DNA of 64,000 bases from contig CAIWOY010000152.1 of NCBI GenBank assembly GCA_903914415.1, positions 37,584-101,583 on the forward strand, read 5' to 3'. This document shows positions 56,972-64,000 of this stretch, in pieces; within the stretch, counting starts at the first letter, position 1, and each line of letters starts with the position of its first letter. The stretch comes from an uncultured Phycisphaerales bacterium. Lineage in GTDB: Bacteria; Planctomycetota; Phycisphaerae; UBA1845; Fen-1342. The position numbers were made by a program, and so were the translations under genes. Under the pieces are notes generated by a model that saw only the letters and a program-made list of their open reading frames with translations, searched no databases and was not told where the DNA came from.

Positions 56972-59464
56972 GTGGCGGGCGAAACGGCATTCCCTCAACT
57001 CGGCCGCGCACAATGGGCACCGCGGTGGCGCACGGCGGATGCCGCGCTCCTCGCCATCTTCGCCGCGACGCTCTTCGTTAGCTCCACGCTGCTGTTCCTC
57101 GTCGAGCCGCTGGTCGGCAAGATGCTCCTGCCGATCCTCGGCGGCACGCCGGCCGTCTGGAACACCTGCGTCGTCTTCTTCCAGATCATTCTCGTCGCCG
57201 GCTACGGCTACGCGCACCTGAGCAGCACGGTTCTCGGCGTCCGGCGGCAGGCGACGATGCACCAGTTCGTCATGCTGCTCCCGCTGCTCGTGCTGCCGAT
57301 CGTCCTCGTCAAAGGAACGGCCCCGCCCAGCGGCGACAATCCGGTCTGGTGGCTGCTTTGGCGACTGCTCGTGACAGTCGGCGTCCCGTTCTTCGCGCTC
57401 TCAACTACCGCGCCGCTCCTGCAACGCTGGTTCGCGGGCACCGGTCACCCGGCCGCAACGGACCCATATTTCCTCTACGCCGCCAGCAACGCCGGCAGCC
57501 TGCTAGCTCTCCTGGCGTATCCGCTGCTGGTCGAGCCCCAATTGGCCCTCGCGGAGCAAAGCCACGCCTGGGCCGGCGGCTACCTGTTGCTCGTAGTGCT
57601 CGTCACCGCCTGCGCGGCGGCATTACTGCACGCGCGCCCGCAGAGCCCCGGCGGCGCGGCTGGGAATGTGAGCGCCCCGGCCCAAGAGCGTTGCGAGGCC
57701 CGCCCGACCTGGTGGCGCCGCCTCCGGTGGGTGTTCATGGCATTCATACCGTCGAGCCTCATGCTCGGCGTCACGACCCACATCACGACCGACCTCGCCG
57801 CCGTACCGCTGTTGTGGGTGATCCCGCTCGCGCTCTACCTGCTGACGTTCATCGTCGTGTTCGCCCGCAAGCCGCTGCTGCCGGCAAGCCTAATGGCGCG
57901 GCTCATGCCCGTCGGCCTCGTGGTGCTCGCGACGCTGTTCTTCACGCAGCTACCGGCCTTGCGGTGGGGGCTGATCGCCCTGCACCTCGCCGCCTTCTTC
58001 GTCATCGGCGTCGTGTGTCACGGGCGGCTCGCGGCGGACCGGCCCGCGGCGGCGCACCTCACGGAATACTACCTGTGGATGTCGGTCGGCGGCGGCGTCG
58101 GCGGGCTGTTCAACGCGATCGTCGCGCCGCTCATGTTCGTCGCGGTCGTCGAGTACCCGCTCGTGATGATGCTCGCGTGCCTGGCGCTGCCAACACGCGC
58201 GACGAGTCCGAATCGCGAGAATCAGAGCCCCGAGCGCAAGCGACGGGTTCCCGTCGCCGACTTCCTGCTGCCCGCCGCCCTCGGCCTGCTGACCATCGCG
58301 GTCGTGCTCCTCCTGCGCGCCGTCGGCTGGGCCGAAACCGTCGGCATGATCGTCTTCGGCTACATCATCCCGCTGCTCGTCTGCTACAGCTTCAGGCACC
58401 GCCCGCTGCGGTTCGCCTTCGGCTTCGGGGCCCTCGTCGCAGCCAACCTGGTCCACGCCAGCCTGCGCGAAGGCCGCCTCCTGCACATCGAACGCAACTT
58501 CTTCGGCGTCAAGCAGGTGCTGCTCGCGCCCGACGGGCGATTCCGCGTGCTGGTGCACGGCGGGACGGTCCACGGCAGCCAGAGCGTCGATCCGGCCCGC
58601 AGCGGCGAGCCCACGACCTACTACCACCGCCACGGACCGATTGGCGACGTGTTCGCGCTGCTTCGCGACAAACGCCCGTCCCATGACCCCTCGCCCCAGT
58701 GGGGGAGAGGGCAGGGTGAGGGGGACGAGCCGCGGATGGCGACCCTCCCCCAGCCCCTCCCTGAGAGGGAGGGGGGTCATGGGGTAGCTTCCAGGACCGA
58801 CCGCCCGCGCGTCGGCGTCATCGGCCTCGGGGCCGGCACGGTCGCCTGCTACGCCGAGCCGGGCGACCATTTCACGTTCTACGAGATTGACCCCGGCGTC
58901 GCACGGCTCGCCGCGGACCCGCGCTACTTCAGCTATCTCGGCCAGTGCCGCGGGACGTACGACATCGTGCTCGGCGACGGGCGTTTGACGCTGGCCGCCG
59001 CGCCGCGCGGATCCTATGACCTGCTGATCCTCGACGCGTTCAGCTCGGACTCGATCCCGACGCACCTGGTGACGCGCGAGGCGCTCGATTTGTATGTCGA
59101 CAAGCTCGCGGACGGCGGCATGCTCGCGTTCCACGTCTCAAACCAGTATCTCCGCCTGTCGCCGCTGCTCGCGAACCTCGCGGCCCAGCGCGGGCTGGTC
59201 TGCTACGGCCGCGCCGACCGGACGGTCAGCCCGGAGGACAAAGCGACCGGCAAAACGCCCTCCGAGTACGTCGTCATGGCCCGGCGGGTGGGGGATGTGG
59301 GCCTCCTGGCCCGGGACGGCGAGTACGACGAAGCTGGAGCTTCGTCGCACGGGTCCGAAGACAAAGCTGGAGCTTCGTCGTACGCGTGGCAGCGGCTCGG
59401 GCCGAACCGCACGGCGCCGGTCTGGACGGACCAGTACTCGAACATCCTCAGCATCCTTCGCTGA
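56972..59464 (+). CDS. Membrane-fused spermidine-synthase-like protein with inserted repeats
   Basis: 830 residues from GTG 56972. The N-terminal ~470 residues form about fourteen helices (ATLFVSSTLLFLVEPLVGKM, VVFFQIILVAGYGYAHLSST, FALSTTAPLLQRWFAGTGHP), the layout of fused MFS/spermidine synthase proteins. The C-terminal domain is a SAM-type Rossmann fold (VGVIGLGAGTVACYAEPGDH, FTFYEIDPGVARLA, DIVLGDGRLTLAAAPRGSYD, LLILDAFSSDSIPTHLVTRE). True polyamine activity is doubtful for this group. Three classes of dispersed repeat are read in frame: SPERKRRVPV (58221-58254), SPQWGRGQGEG plus TLPQPLPEREGG (58691-58781) and twice AGASS near the end (59327-59391). Confidence 0.88.
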   Translation: MAGETAFPQLGRAQWAPRWRTADAALLAIFAATLFVSSTLLFLVEPLVGKMLLPILGGTPAVWNTCVVFFQIILVAGYGYAHLSSTVLGVRRQATMHQFVMLLPLLVLPIVLVKGTAPPSGDNPVWWLLWRLLVTVGVPFFALSTTAPLLQRWFAGTGHPAATDPYFLYAASNAGSLLALLAYPLLVEPQLALAEQSHAWAGGYLLLVVLVTACAAALLHARPQSPGGAAGNVSAPAQERCEARPTWWRRLRWVFMAFIPSSLMLGVTTHITTDLAAVPLLWVIPLALYLLTFIVVFARKPLLPASLMARLMPVGLVVLATLFFTQLPALRWGLIALHLAAFFVIGVVCHGRLAADRPAAAHLTEYYLWMSVGGGVGGLFNAIVAPLMFVAVVEYPLVMMLACLALPTRATSPNRENQSPERKRRVPVADFLLPAALGLLTIAVVLLLRAVGWAETVGMIVFGYIIPLLVCYSFRHRPLRFAFGFGALVAANLVHASLREGRLLHIERNFFGVKQVLLAPDGRFRVLVHGGTVHGSQSVDPARSGEPTTYYHRHGPIGDVFALLRDKRPSHDPSPQWGRGQGEGDEPRMATLPQPLPEREGGHGVASRTDRPRVGVIGLGAGTVACYAEPGDHFTFYEIDPGVARLAADPRYFSYLGQCRGTYDIVLGDGRLTLAAAPRGSYDLLILDAFSSDSIPTHLVTREALDLYVDKLADGGMLAFHVSNQYLRLSPLLANLAAQRGLVCYGRADRTVSPEDKATGKTPSEYVVMARRVGDVGLLARDGEYDEAGASSHGSEDKAGASSYAWQRLGPNRTAPVWTDQYSNILSILR
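58221..58254. repeat. Coding half-unit of the GAGCCCCAAGCG-type repeat
   Basis: ATCAGAGCCCCGAGCGCAAG then CGACGGGTTCCCG match one arm of the palindromes at 9550 and 11047. The translation SPERKRRVPV is a cytosolic loop between helices of the membrane domain. Confidence 0.7.
58691..58781. repeat. Coding copy of GGGAGG-type repeats in the spermidine-synthase-like gene
   Basis: CCCCAGTGGGGGAGAGGGCA GGG (58693-) is followed by ACCCTCCCCCAGCCCCTCCC and TGAGAGGGAGGGGGGTCA (58742-58780), the reverse complement of the core seen at 1451, 13003 and 27410. It is read as PSPQWGRGQGEG and TLPQPLPEREGG. Confidence 0.75.
59327..59391. repeat. Two copies of the AAGCTGGAGCTTCGTC repeat in coding sequence
   Basis: AAGCTGGAGCTTCGTC occurs at 59331-59346 and again at 59364-59379, each containing the palindrome GAAGCTGGAGCTTC-like core. 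They are read as EAGASS and KAGASS close to the C-terminus. Confidence 0.75.
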
Positions 59465-59536
59465 TCCGAGCCCGGTGTGTCAACGCCGGGTCATGCGTTG
59501 CTCCGCGCCCGCTGTGTAGACGCCGGGTCGGGACTC

Positions 59537-59563
59537 GTAGCGGCCCGCGCCCTCGCGCGGCCG
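59537..59563. repeat. Variant GTAGCGGCC..GGCCGT palindrome
   Basis: GTAGCGGCCCGCGCCCTCGC then GCGGCCGT keeps the outer arms of the family but replaces the inner GAC/GTC pair by CGCG/CGCG, so the palindrome is preserved although the bases differ. Confidence 0.55.
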
Positions 59564-59613
59564 TCCGTGGCGGTCGGGCTCGGCGCCGTGCGCGGTTCGC
59601 GGGCTGGAAACCG

Positions 59614-59661
59614 AAGAGTCTCAAGAGTCTCATGTTTGTGTGGGGCGGGAATGAGACTCTT
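59614..59661 (-). repeat. Covarying hairpin repeat, copy C
   Basis: Inverted arms AAGAGTCTCA (59614-59623) and TGAGACTCTT (59652-59661) pair perfectly around a 28-nt loop. Read on the minus strand the loop contains CCGCCCCACACAAACATGAG, matching copies A and B at 32382 and 32548. A tandem copy of one arm allows two alternative pairings. Confidence 0.7.
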
Positions 59662-59951
59662 CGGGCCGCGGGGCGGTAACGGGTGTTATATCGGGCGTCG
59701 TTCTCACGGGGCCGCTCTCCGCGATCGGTTCTCAGCGGTCAGCCGGCAGCGGTCCGCGCAGGGCGTGCGGGCCGGGCTTGCGGGGCCGACATAGCAAGTA
59801 TTCATCGGAAAGGGGCGGAAAGAAAGGCGGGGCGGGGGGTTTGCGCGAGATGGGCGGCGGGTGGCGGATTCTGGCGGGCGGTGCGCGGTCTTGGGTTGCT
59901 GCGGCAGGAAGGCTGGGCTTCGAAGACTCAGCACCAGCCTACATTACTGTA

Positions 59952-62900
59952 CTACTCTAACTTGGCGAGGAGGGCGGCGGCTTCGTCGTAGGCGGCTTTG
60001 TAGGTGTAGTCGGGCGGGCCGTCGCAGGTAGAGAGGCGGCGGGCTTCCTGCGCGTGGTCGAGCGCGCCGGGTTTGTCGCCACGGGCGAGGGCGAGCTTGG
60101 CGAGTTCGAAGTGGGCGTCCGCGCCTTGGAGGACGTAGCCGCTTCGTTCGGTGATGAGCAGCGCTTCCTCGGCCAAGCGCTGAGCTTCGTCCGGCGCGCC
60201 GGTGGCGGCGCGCAGGCGCGCCAGGTCAATGAGGATGTCGGCTTCCATCTCCACCAAGCTGATGCGGCGGCAGCGCTGCAGGGCCTCGTGGAGGTGGCGC
60301 TCGGCCTCGTCAGGGTGGCCCGCCACGCGGTGCGCCGCGCCCAGCAGCCAGTGGGCGCGGACGTAGTCGCGCGCGTTGGGACAATCGGTGCGGGCCTTCT
60401 CATCCGCCAGTTCCAGCGCGCGGCACGCCGGACCAATTGCGGATTGTAGATCACGGACCGCAGCTTTAGAACCGGAGCGCAGCAACAAGAGTTCGCATAG
60501 GGCGCGGTAGGCTTGGTCTAGGCATTGGGCTTGTGCGTCGCTTGTTTTCTTCCAAGAGGGCGTGGACGCTCGTAGTTCCGCTTCCGACTCGGAATACGCG
60601 CCGCGGTAGGCTAGGAGTCGGCCTAGTTCCTGATGGCCCGTGCCTTCCCAGAGCTCGCCCTTGATGCTCCGGCAGAGCGCGATGCTGTGGCGCAGGCTGG
60701 CGTCGGCGCCCCGTAGCGCGCCGATGTCAATCTGCGCCATACTAGCCAGGTTCGCTAGGCCGATGGCGGCATTGTCCGGTCTTCCGAGTTTCTCAGCGAC
60801 TTTCACTGCCAGTTCGAAGGCGCCCACAGCGCGGCGGGGCTGGCCGCTGAGGCTGTACGCGTTTCCAAGCGTGTTTAGCGTCCAGCCTTGGGCGTCTTCG
60901 TCTTTGAGGCGCGGCAGGCGGTCCTCGCCGTCGGGGAATAGGGCACGCAGCAGGTCGATGATCAACTGGTAGGCGCCGAGTTGGTAGTAGATACCTCGGT
61001 GAAGTCGGTCGCGGAAGAGCGTGCGCGCCTCGTCAAACTGGCCGGCGCGGACTGTGTGGTGATAGAGTTCGATCACCGGGGCTAGATCTTCCAAGCGCGT
61101 CACCCTCTCCGGCGGGGGCACGGCGGCGAAATAACCGCGCAGGCGCGTGTGGGTGACGGCGCGGTCAGGCGCGGCCAGCCGGTCGTAGGCATAGCGCCGC
61201 ACGATGGGGTGCAAGTCGAACCGGTTCTCTTCCTTGTCGTGGTGCAGCAACCCGCGAGCAACCAAGTCCCGCAGGTCGGCTTCGAGAGTTGCAGAGGACC
61301 CATCCTCAGTTTCCGCTAGCGCTTTGAGGATCTCGTAGTTCACCGGGCTACGGAAGCAGGCAATGCGGCTCAGCAATGCCTGGCGAGCCGGCGTGAGGCT
61401 GTCGTAGGCCGTCGCCAGCGCGTGATGCTGGCGATGGACGAGATCGCCGCTCACGTCCAAGCGCCTTGCGGCAGAGATGTCGCCGGGGTGCTGGGGATCG
61501 CCCGCGATCAGGCCGGCCAGCAGCCGTAGGCTGAGAGGGTGGTAGCCGTACGGCTCGCACGCCTGCTCGATCTCGGTGTGCGTGCCGCGGATGCGTTGGG
61601 CGCGGAAGAACTCCACAGCGTCGGTGGGCTGCATATGCCTGAGTTCTTCCTCGCGGCAGCCTTGCAGGAGTCCGCCGCCGCGGGACTCGAGGACGCGTGG
61701 ACAAAGCCGGGTGGTGAGCAGGACCTTGGAACGGAGGTTCGGGTGCAAAGCCAGGTTGTAGAGGAACAGCTCGGCCAGCGGCGAGATGCAATCGCGGTCG
61801 TTGGTTTCGGGTCTCGGGTTTCGGGTCTCGGGTTTAGCGACCTCGTCGCCCTGATACGCCGCGTCCAGGCCGGCGAAGGCGCGGAGTACGCGCTCGAAAC
61901 CGTCCAGCACGAGCAGCGTGCCCGGCGCGTGGAGCATTTCCAACAGCTTTTCGACCGCATCTTTGGGGGAGAGTTTGTCCGGCTTGATCTTGCCGTCGCT
62001 GAGGTAATGAAGCGTCTCGGCGAGGAAGTGGTCGAAGCTGGCGTCGCCTTCGTAGAAGCTCCACCAGACGACGCGCGGCCAGGCGGCGGGGGGCACGTCG
62101 TGGGTGAGCCAGTGCCAGGCGAGGGCGCTTTTGCCGAAGCCGCCGAGCGCACGCAGGCTCAGCAGCGGATTGTCGGCGTCCGCGTCCAGCCAGGCGGTGA
62201 GCATGGCGCGCTCGGCGAGGCGGCCGGTGAAGTTGGGCGGCATGGGATAGGGATGGGGCAGGAACCAGCGGTCGGGCTGCGGCTCCTTTGGCGGTTCGGG
62301 CTCCAGCGGCGCACCCAGCGAGGTCAGAAGCTGGCTCCAGGCGAGGTCGAGGTCCGCGCCGGCGGTGAAATCAATGTGGGTGAGCGCGCCAACATACAGC
62401 GGCTTCTCACAGGGCGTCTTGAGCAGCGGGATGACGCGGAGGTCGCGATTGGCTGGGCTGAGGGTCTGAGCCATGACGCCTTCAAACTCGCACCACTCGC
62501 TCTCGATGTACTTCGGCGTGAGTACCAGAAGCGTCTTGCGGCACGTGAGGATGCCGCGTTCTATTTCCTTGATGCTCGGCGCGCCGCGCGTGAAGTCGCG
62601 GAAGTCGATGAAAACGCGCAGTCCGACCTGCTCGATGCGCTTCAGCAATTCGCCGCGCACCCACTCTTGGTCGCGGCTGCTGTAGGAGATGAAGACGTCG
62701 TGTTCGAAACCCTCCTGCAGCGTGAGCCGACGCGACGACGACCGTTGGTCCGTGGCGTTCTTTGCGGTCGAGGGTTGAGACCGGGGAGCGGTCGGCGTAG
62801 GCGGAATCACCGTGGGCGAGGGAGGTGGGGGCGTCCACTCGCCGCCGGGGGGAGGAAGGACGTGGTTGCGCAAGAGATCCCGTACGGCTCCGCAGACTTG

Positions 62901-63641
62901 AGCGTCTGGGACGCGTGGCCTGGCGATGGAAAGGTGGTCTTCGTCGAGTCCCACCGGATCGTCGCCGATGCCTGGGTGGGCGGAGGCTGCGTTCACGATT
63001 GTCACACCGAACAGATCTCGGGTCTCAAAGTAGGTGACGGTCTTAACGTCAACAGAATGGTGGCGATACCAGTTGAAGAGATCGCGTAGATGAGCGTCGT
63101 GCGCGCGCAGGTCTTCGATGCTCACCGTCGCTCGAAGGATGGCGCGGAAGGCGTTCACCAGTGATGCGAGGTCAGCTCCGGCGTGAGGCGTGGCGAGGAA
63201 GAGGACGGCGCTGGTGTTGGCGAACACCGCCTGTTTTCGGTGATCGATGCAATCTGCGGCCGTCCGCAGAATCTGTTTTGCGAGCAATCCACCAAGACTA
63301 TGGCAAACGAACAGGATCGGTCGTTGCCCCAAGCCGCGCTGGGCCATGAGGTCGAGCACTTGGAGGGCGCGGTCCGGGAGTGGCATGGTGTGGCCGGAGT
63401 TGCGGAAGCGGCGCGAAAACAAGCCGAGGAAGCGAGTCCACTTCGTCGGGCTGGCCGCGTAGCCGAGCGACCAGACGCCGACGCTGGGGAATTCCTGACC
63501 AACCCAGTGTGGCCAAGATGTTGACGCGTCGGTGCCGTGGCGCCAGGTCGTGAAGGCGTCGCCGGCAAGGCCGTGTATGAACATCACGTCGCCCTTCCGC
63601 AGGGCGTTGTCGCAGCCGGAAATCTTGTGTATCTCGCTCAT
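59952..63641 (-). CDS. Alpha/beta-hydrolase - TIR - NB-ARC (STAND) - TPR protein, NLR-like
   Basis: 1229 residues, ATG 63641. Residues 15-262: serine hydrolase of the PGAP1/DUF676 lipase type, with VMFIHGLAGDAF, nucleophile Ser115 in FVCHSLGGLLAK, ATPHAGAD and His236 in DEDHLSIARP. Residues 263-310: Pro/Thr/Ser linker. Residues 313-445: TIR domain (FEHDVFISYSSRDQEWVRGE) with IDFRDFTRGAPSIKEIE and SEWCEFEGV, where Glu387 sits at the catalytic position of NADase TIRs. Residues 465-740: NB-ARC ATPase, P-loop RALGGFGKSALAWH (Lys504), Walker B LLVLDGFERVL (Asp580), sensor LLTTR. Residues 840-1229: TPR array. This is a STAND sensor layout as in bacterial Avs and plant TIR-NLRs, with two effector-like domains. 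It stands alone. Confidence 0.9.
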   Translation of the reverse strand: MSEIHKISGCDNALRKGDVMFIHGLAGDAFTTWRHGTDASTSWPHWVGQEFPSVGVWSLGYAASPTKWTRFLGLFSRRFRNSGHTMPLPDRALQVLDLMAQRGLGQRPILFVCHSLGGLLAKQILRTAADCIDHRKQAVFANTSAVLFLATPHAGADLASLVNAFRAILRATVSIEDLRAHDAHLRDLFNWYRHHSVDVKTVTYFETRDLFGVTIVNAASAHPGIGDDPVGLDEDHLSIARPRVPDAQVCGAVRDLLRNHVLPPPGGEWTPPPPSPTVIPPTPTAPRSQPSTAKNATDQRSSSRRLTLQEGFEHDVFISYSSRDQEWVRGELLKRIEQVGLRVFIDFRDFTRGAPSIKEIERGILTCRKTLLVLTPKYIESEWCEFEGVMAQTLSPANRDLRVIPLLKTPCEKPLYVGALTHIDFTAGADLDLAWSQLLTSLGAPLEPEPPKEPQPDRWFLPHPYPMPPNFTGRLAERAMLTAWLDADADNPLLSLRALGGFGKSALAWHWLTHDVPPAAWPRVVWWSFYEGDASFDHFLAETLHYLSDGKIKPDKLSPKDAVEKLLEMLHAPGTLLVLDGFERVLRAFAGLDAAYQGDEVAKPETRNPRPETNDRDCISPLAELFLYNLALHPNLRSKVLLTTRLCPRVLESRGGGLLQGCREEELRHMQPTDAVEFFRAQRIRGTHTEIEQACEPYGYHPLSLRLLAGLIAGDPQHPGDISAARRLDVSGDLVHRQHHALATAYDSLTPARQALLSRIACFRSPVNYEILKALAETEDGSSATLEADLRDLVARGLLHHDKEENRFDLHPIVRRYAYDRLAAPDRAVTHTRLRGYFAAVPPPERVTRLEDLAPVIELYHHTVRAGQFDEARTLFRDRLHRGIYYQLGAYQLIIDLLRALFPDGEDRLPRLKDEDAQGWTLNTLGNAYSLSGQPRRAVGAFELAVKVAEKLGRPDNAAIGLANLASMAQIDIGALRGADASLRHSIALCRSIKGELWEGTGHQELGRLLAYRGAYSESEAELRASTPSWKKTSDAQAQCLDQAYRALCELLLLRSGSKAAVRDLQSAIGPACRALELADEKARTDCPNARDYVRAHWLLGAAHRVAGHPDEAERHLHEALQRCRRISLVEMEADILIDLARLRAATGAPDEAQRLAEEALLITERSGYVLQGADAHFELAKLALARGDKPGALDHAQEARRLSTCDGPPDYTYKAAYDEAAALLAKLE
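61802..61836 (-). repeat. Heptanucleotide repeat in the STAND gene
   Basis: On the plus strand five 7-bp units alternate: TGGTTTC, GGGTCTC, GGGTTTC, GGGTCTC, GGGTTTA. They encode residues ~602-613 (KPETRNPRPETN) in a loop of the ATPase domain. Gain or loss of units other than three would shift the reading frame. Confidence 0.8.
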
Positions 63642-64000
63642 CTGTCAGGCGTTCGCGGATTGAGGTGGTGGCCAAGACGGTGTGACGGCAACAGGCAGAC
63701 GAGCGCATCCGGGTTGCAGGGGCTTTGCAGCATAGATCACACCCCGGCCAACGAAGGGGGCCTCGGGCGGTGCCGTTGGCCGACGTACGGGCAGTATAAG
63801 CCCCGGCGTCCGGAGCGACAAGGCGGACACCCCGTCCGGGGTTTGCGAGGGAGGAGGGCGGGGGCGTCGTCGTCCGGGGGTTGCGGCAGGTGGCATGGCC
63901 GCGGCTTGGGGCGGCCATGTCTTCCGGCACGCCTTCGGCCGACGCCCCGCTGGGGCGCACGTATGTAGCCACGCGTGAAGTCCGCGTTGCGGACGCCACC
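63642..64000. other. Upstream flank of the STAND gene, no gene seen
   Basis: 359 bp to the window edge. I see no convincing gene. Two palindromes occur: CGCCCCGCTGGGGCG (63940-63954) and GTCCGCGTTGCGGAC (63979-63993). The STAND promoter should lie here but no good -35/-10 pair is visible on the minus strand. Confidence 0.5.

Larger units (their letters stand above)
59465..59951. other. Repeat-bearing intergenic region
   Basis: 487 bp between two convergent genes. It holds two direct copies of a TGTG(T)nAnACGCCGGGTC motif (59474 and 59511), a variant GTAGCGGCC palindrome (59537-59563) and hairpin copy C (59614-59661). From 59662 to 59951 I see no further gene or repeat. Confidence 0.6.

Noticed and set aside
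61539..63089. 516-codon frame antisense to the STAND gene
   Set aside because: Shadow frame; the minus strand shows coherent TIR, NB-ARC and TPR motifs over the same bases.

Overview
The window is a GC-rich bacterial chromosome segment that most resembles the Planctomycetota, possibly class Phycisphaerae. The lineage call is an inference. It rests on a secreted protein with a PEP-CTERM tail, a DUF1571 lipoprotein, a topoisomerase I with many zinc ribbons, many lipoprotein and TPR genes of unknown role, and short dispersed repeats that occur both between genes and inside reading frames. There is no rRNA operon, CRISPR array, prophage or intact insertion sequence. Two tRNA genes (Leu-TAG and Met-CAT) are present.

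Layout. 1-5.9 kb: surface-glycan genes (hexapeptide acyltransferase cut by the window edge, family-2 glycosyltransferase, two large polytopic glycosyltransferase-like proteins). 6-9.5 kb: tRNA-Leu and topA. 9.5-12.9 kb: a TPR gene, a duplicated copy of its 3' end, a small unknown gene and an IS66 transposase remnant. 13-16.5 kb: AlkA-like glycosylase, a Sua5-phosphatase fusion overlapping rpiB, and folD. 16.7-24.7 kb: lipoproteins including an SGNH hydrolase, a POT peptide transporter, small cysteine-cluster and ACT proteins, a DUF502 membrane protein, a GT4 glycosyltransferase and a TPR membrane protein. 24.9-30.3 kb: clpC and a NitT/TauT/THI5-type ABC transporter. 30.4-31.9 kb: an unrecognised two-gene membrane module. 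32-41.2 kb: a repeat-rich intergenic region, a large secreted protein, tRNA-Met, macro-domain protein, polA, a zinc-ribbon membrane protein and a GT9 glycosyltransferase. 41.3-45.5 kb: a DUF3788 gene, then a same-strand run of two DUF488 genes, a dual-OB-like gene, a B12-radical-SAM gene and a YjbQ gene. 46-59.5 kb: the PEP-CTERM gene with promoter and terminator, a TMTC-like glycosyltransferase, yidC coupled to an inositol-monophosphatase-family gene, proS, ribD, an asnB remnant, the DUF1571 lipoprotein and a membrane spermidine-synthase-like protein. 60-63.6 kb: one very large gene.

The most striking gene is 59952-63641. A single 1229-residue protein carries a serine alpha/beta-hydrolase domain, a TIR domain that keeps the WCxxE glutamate, an NB-ARC/STAND ATPase and a C-terminal TPR array. 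This is the layout of a bacterial NLR-like immune sensor with two effector-like modules. Its hydrolase-to-ATPase half also contains a run of 7-bp repeats whose length change would shift the frame.

Other points of interest are: three intergenic hairpins with changed stems but equal 28-nt loops; a DUF488-DUF488-dual-OB operon; a FolD in which glutamine replaces the usual catalytic lysine; a Sua5-LMW phosphatase fusion overlapping rpiB, matching the ywlC/ywlE/ywlF order of Bacillus; and repeat insertions within proS and the spermidine-synthase-like gene. All family assignments were made by eye from motifs, without database searches.
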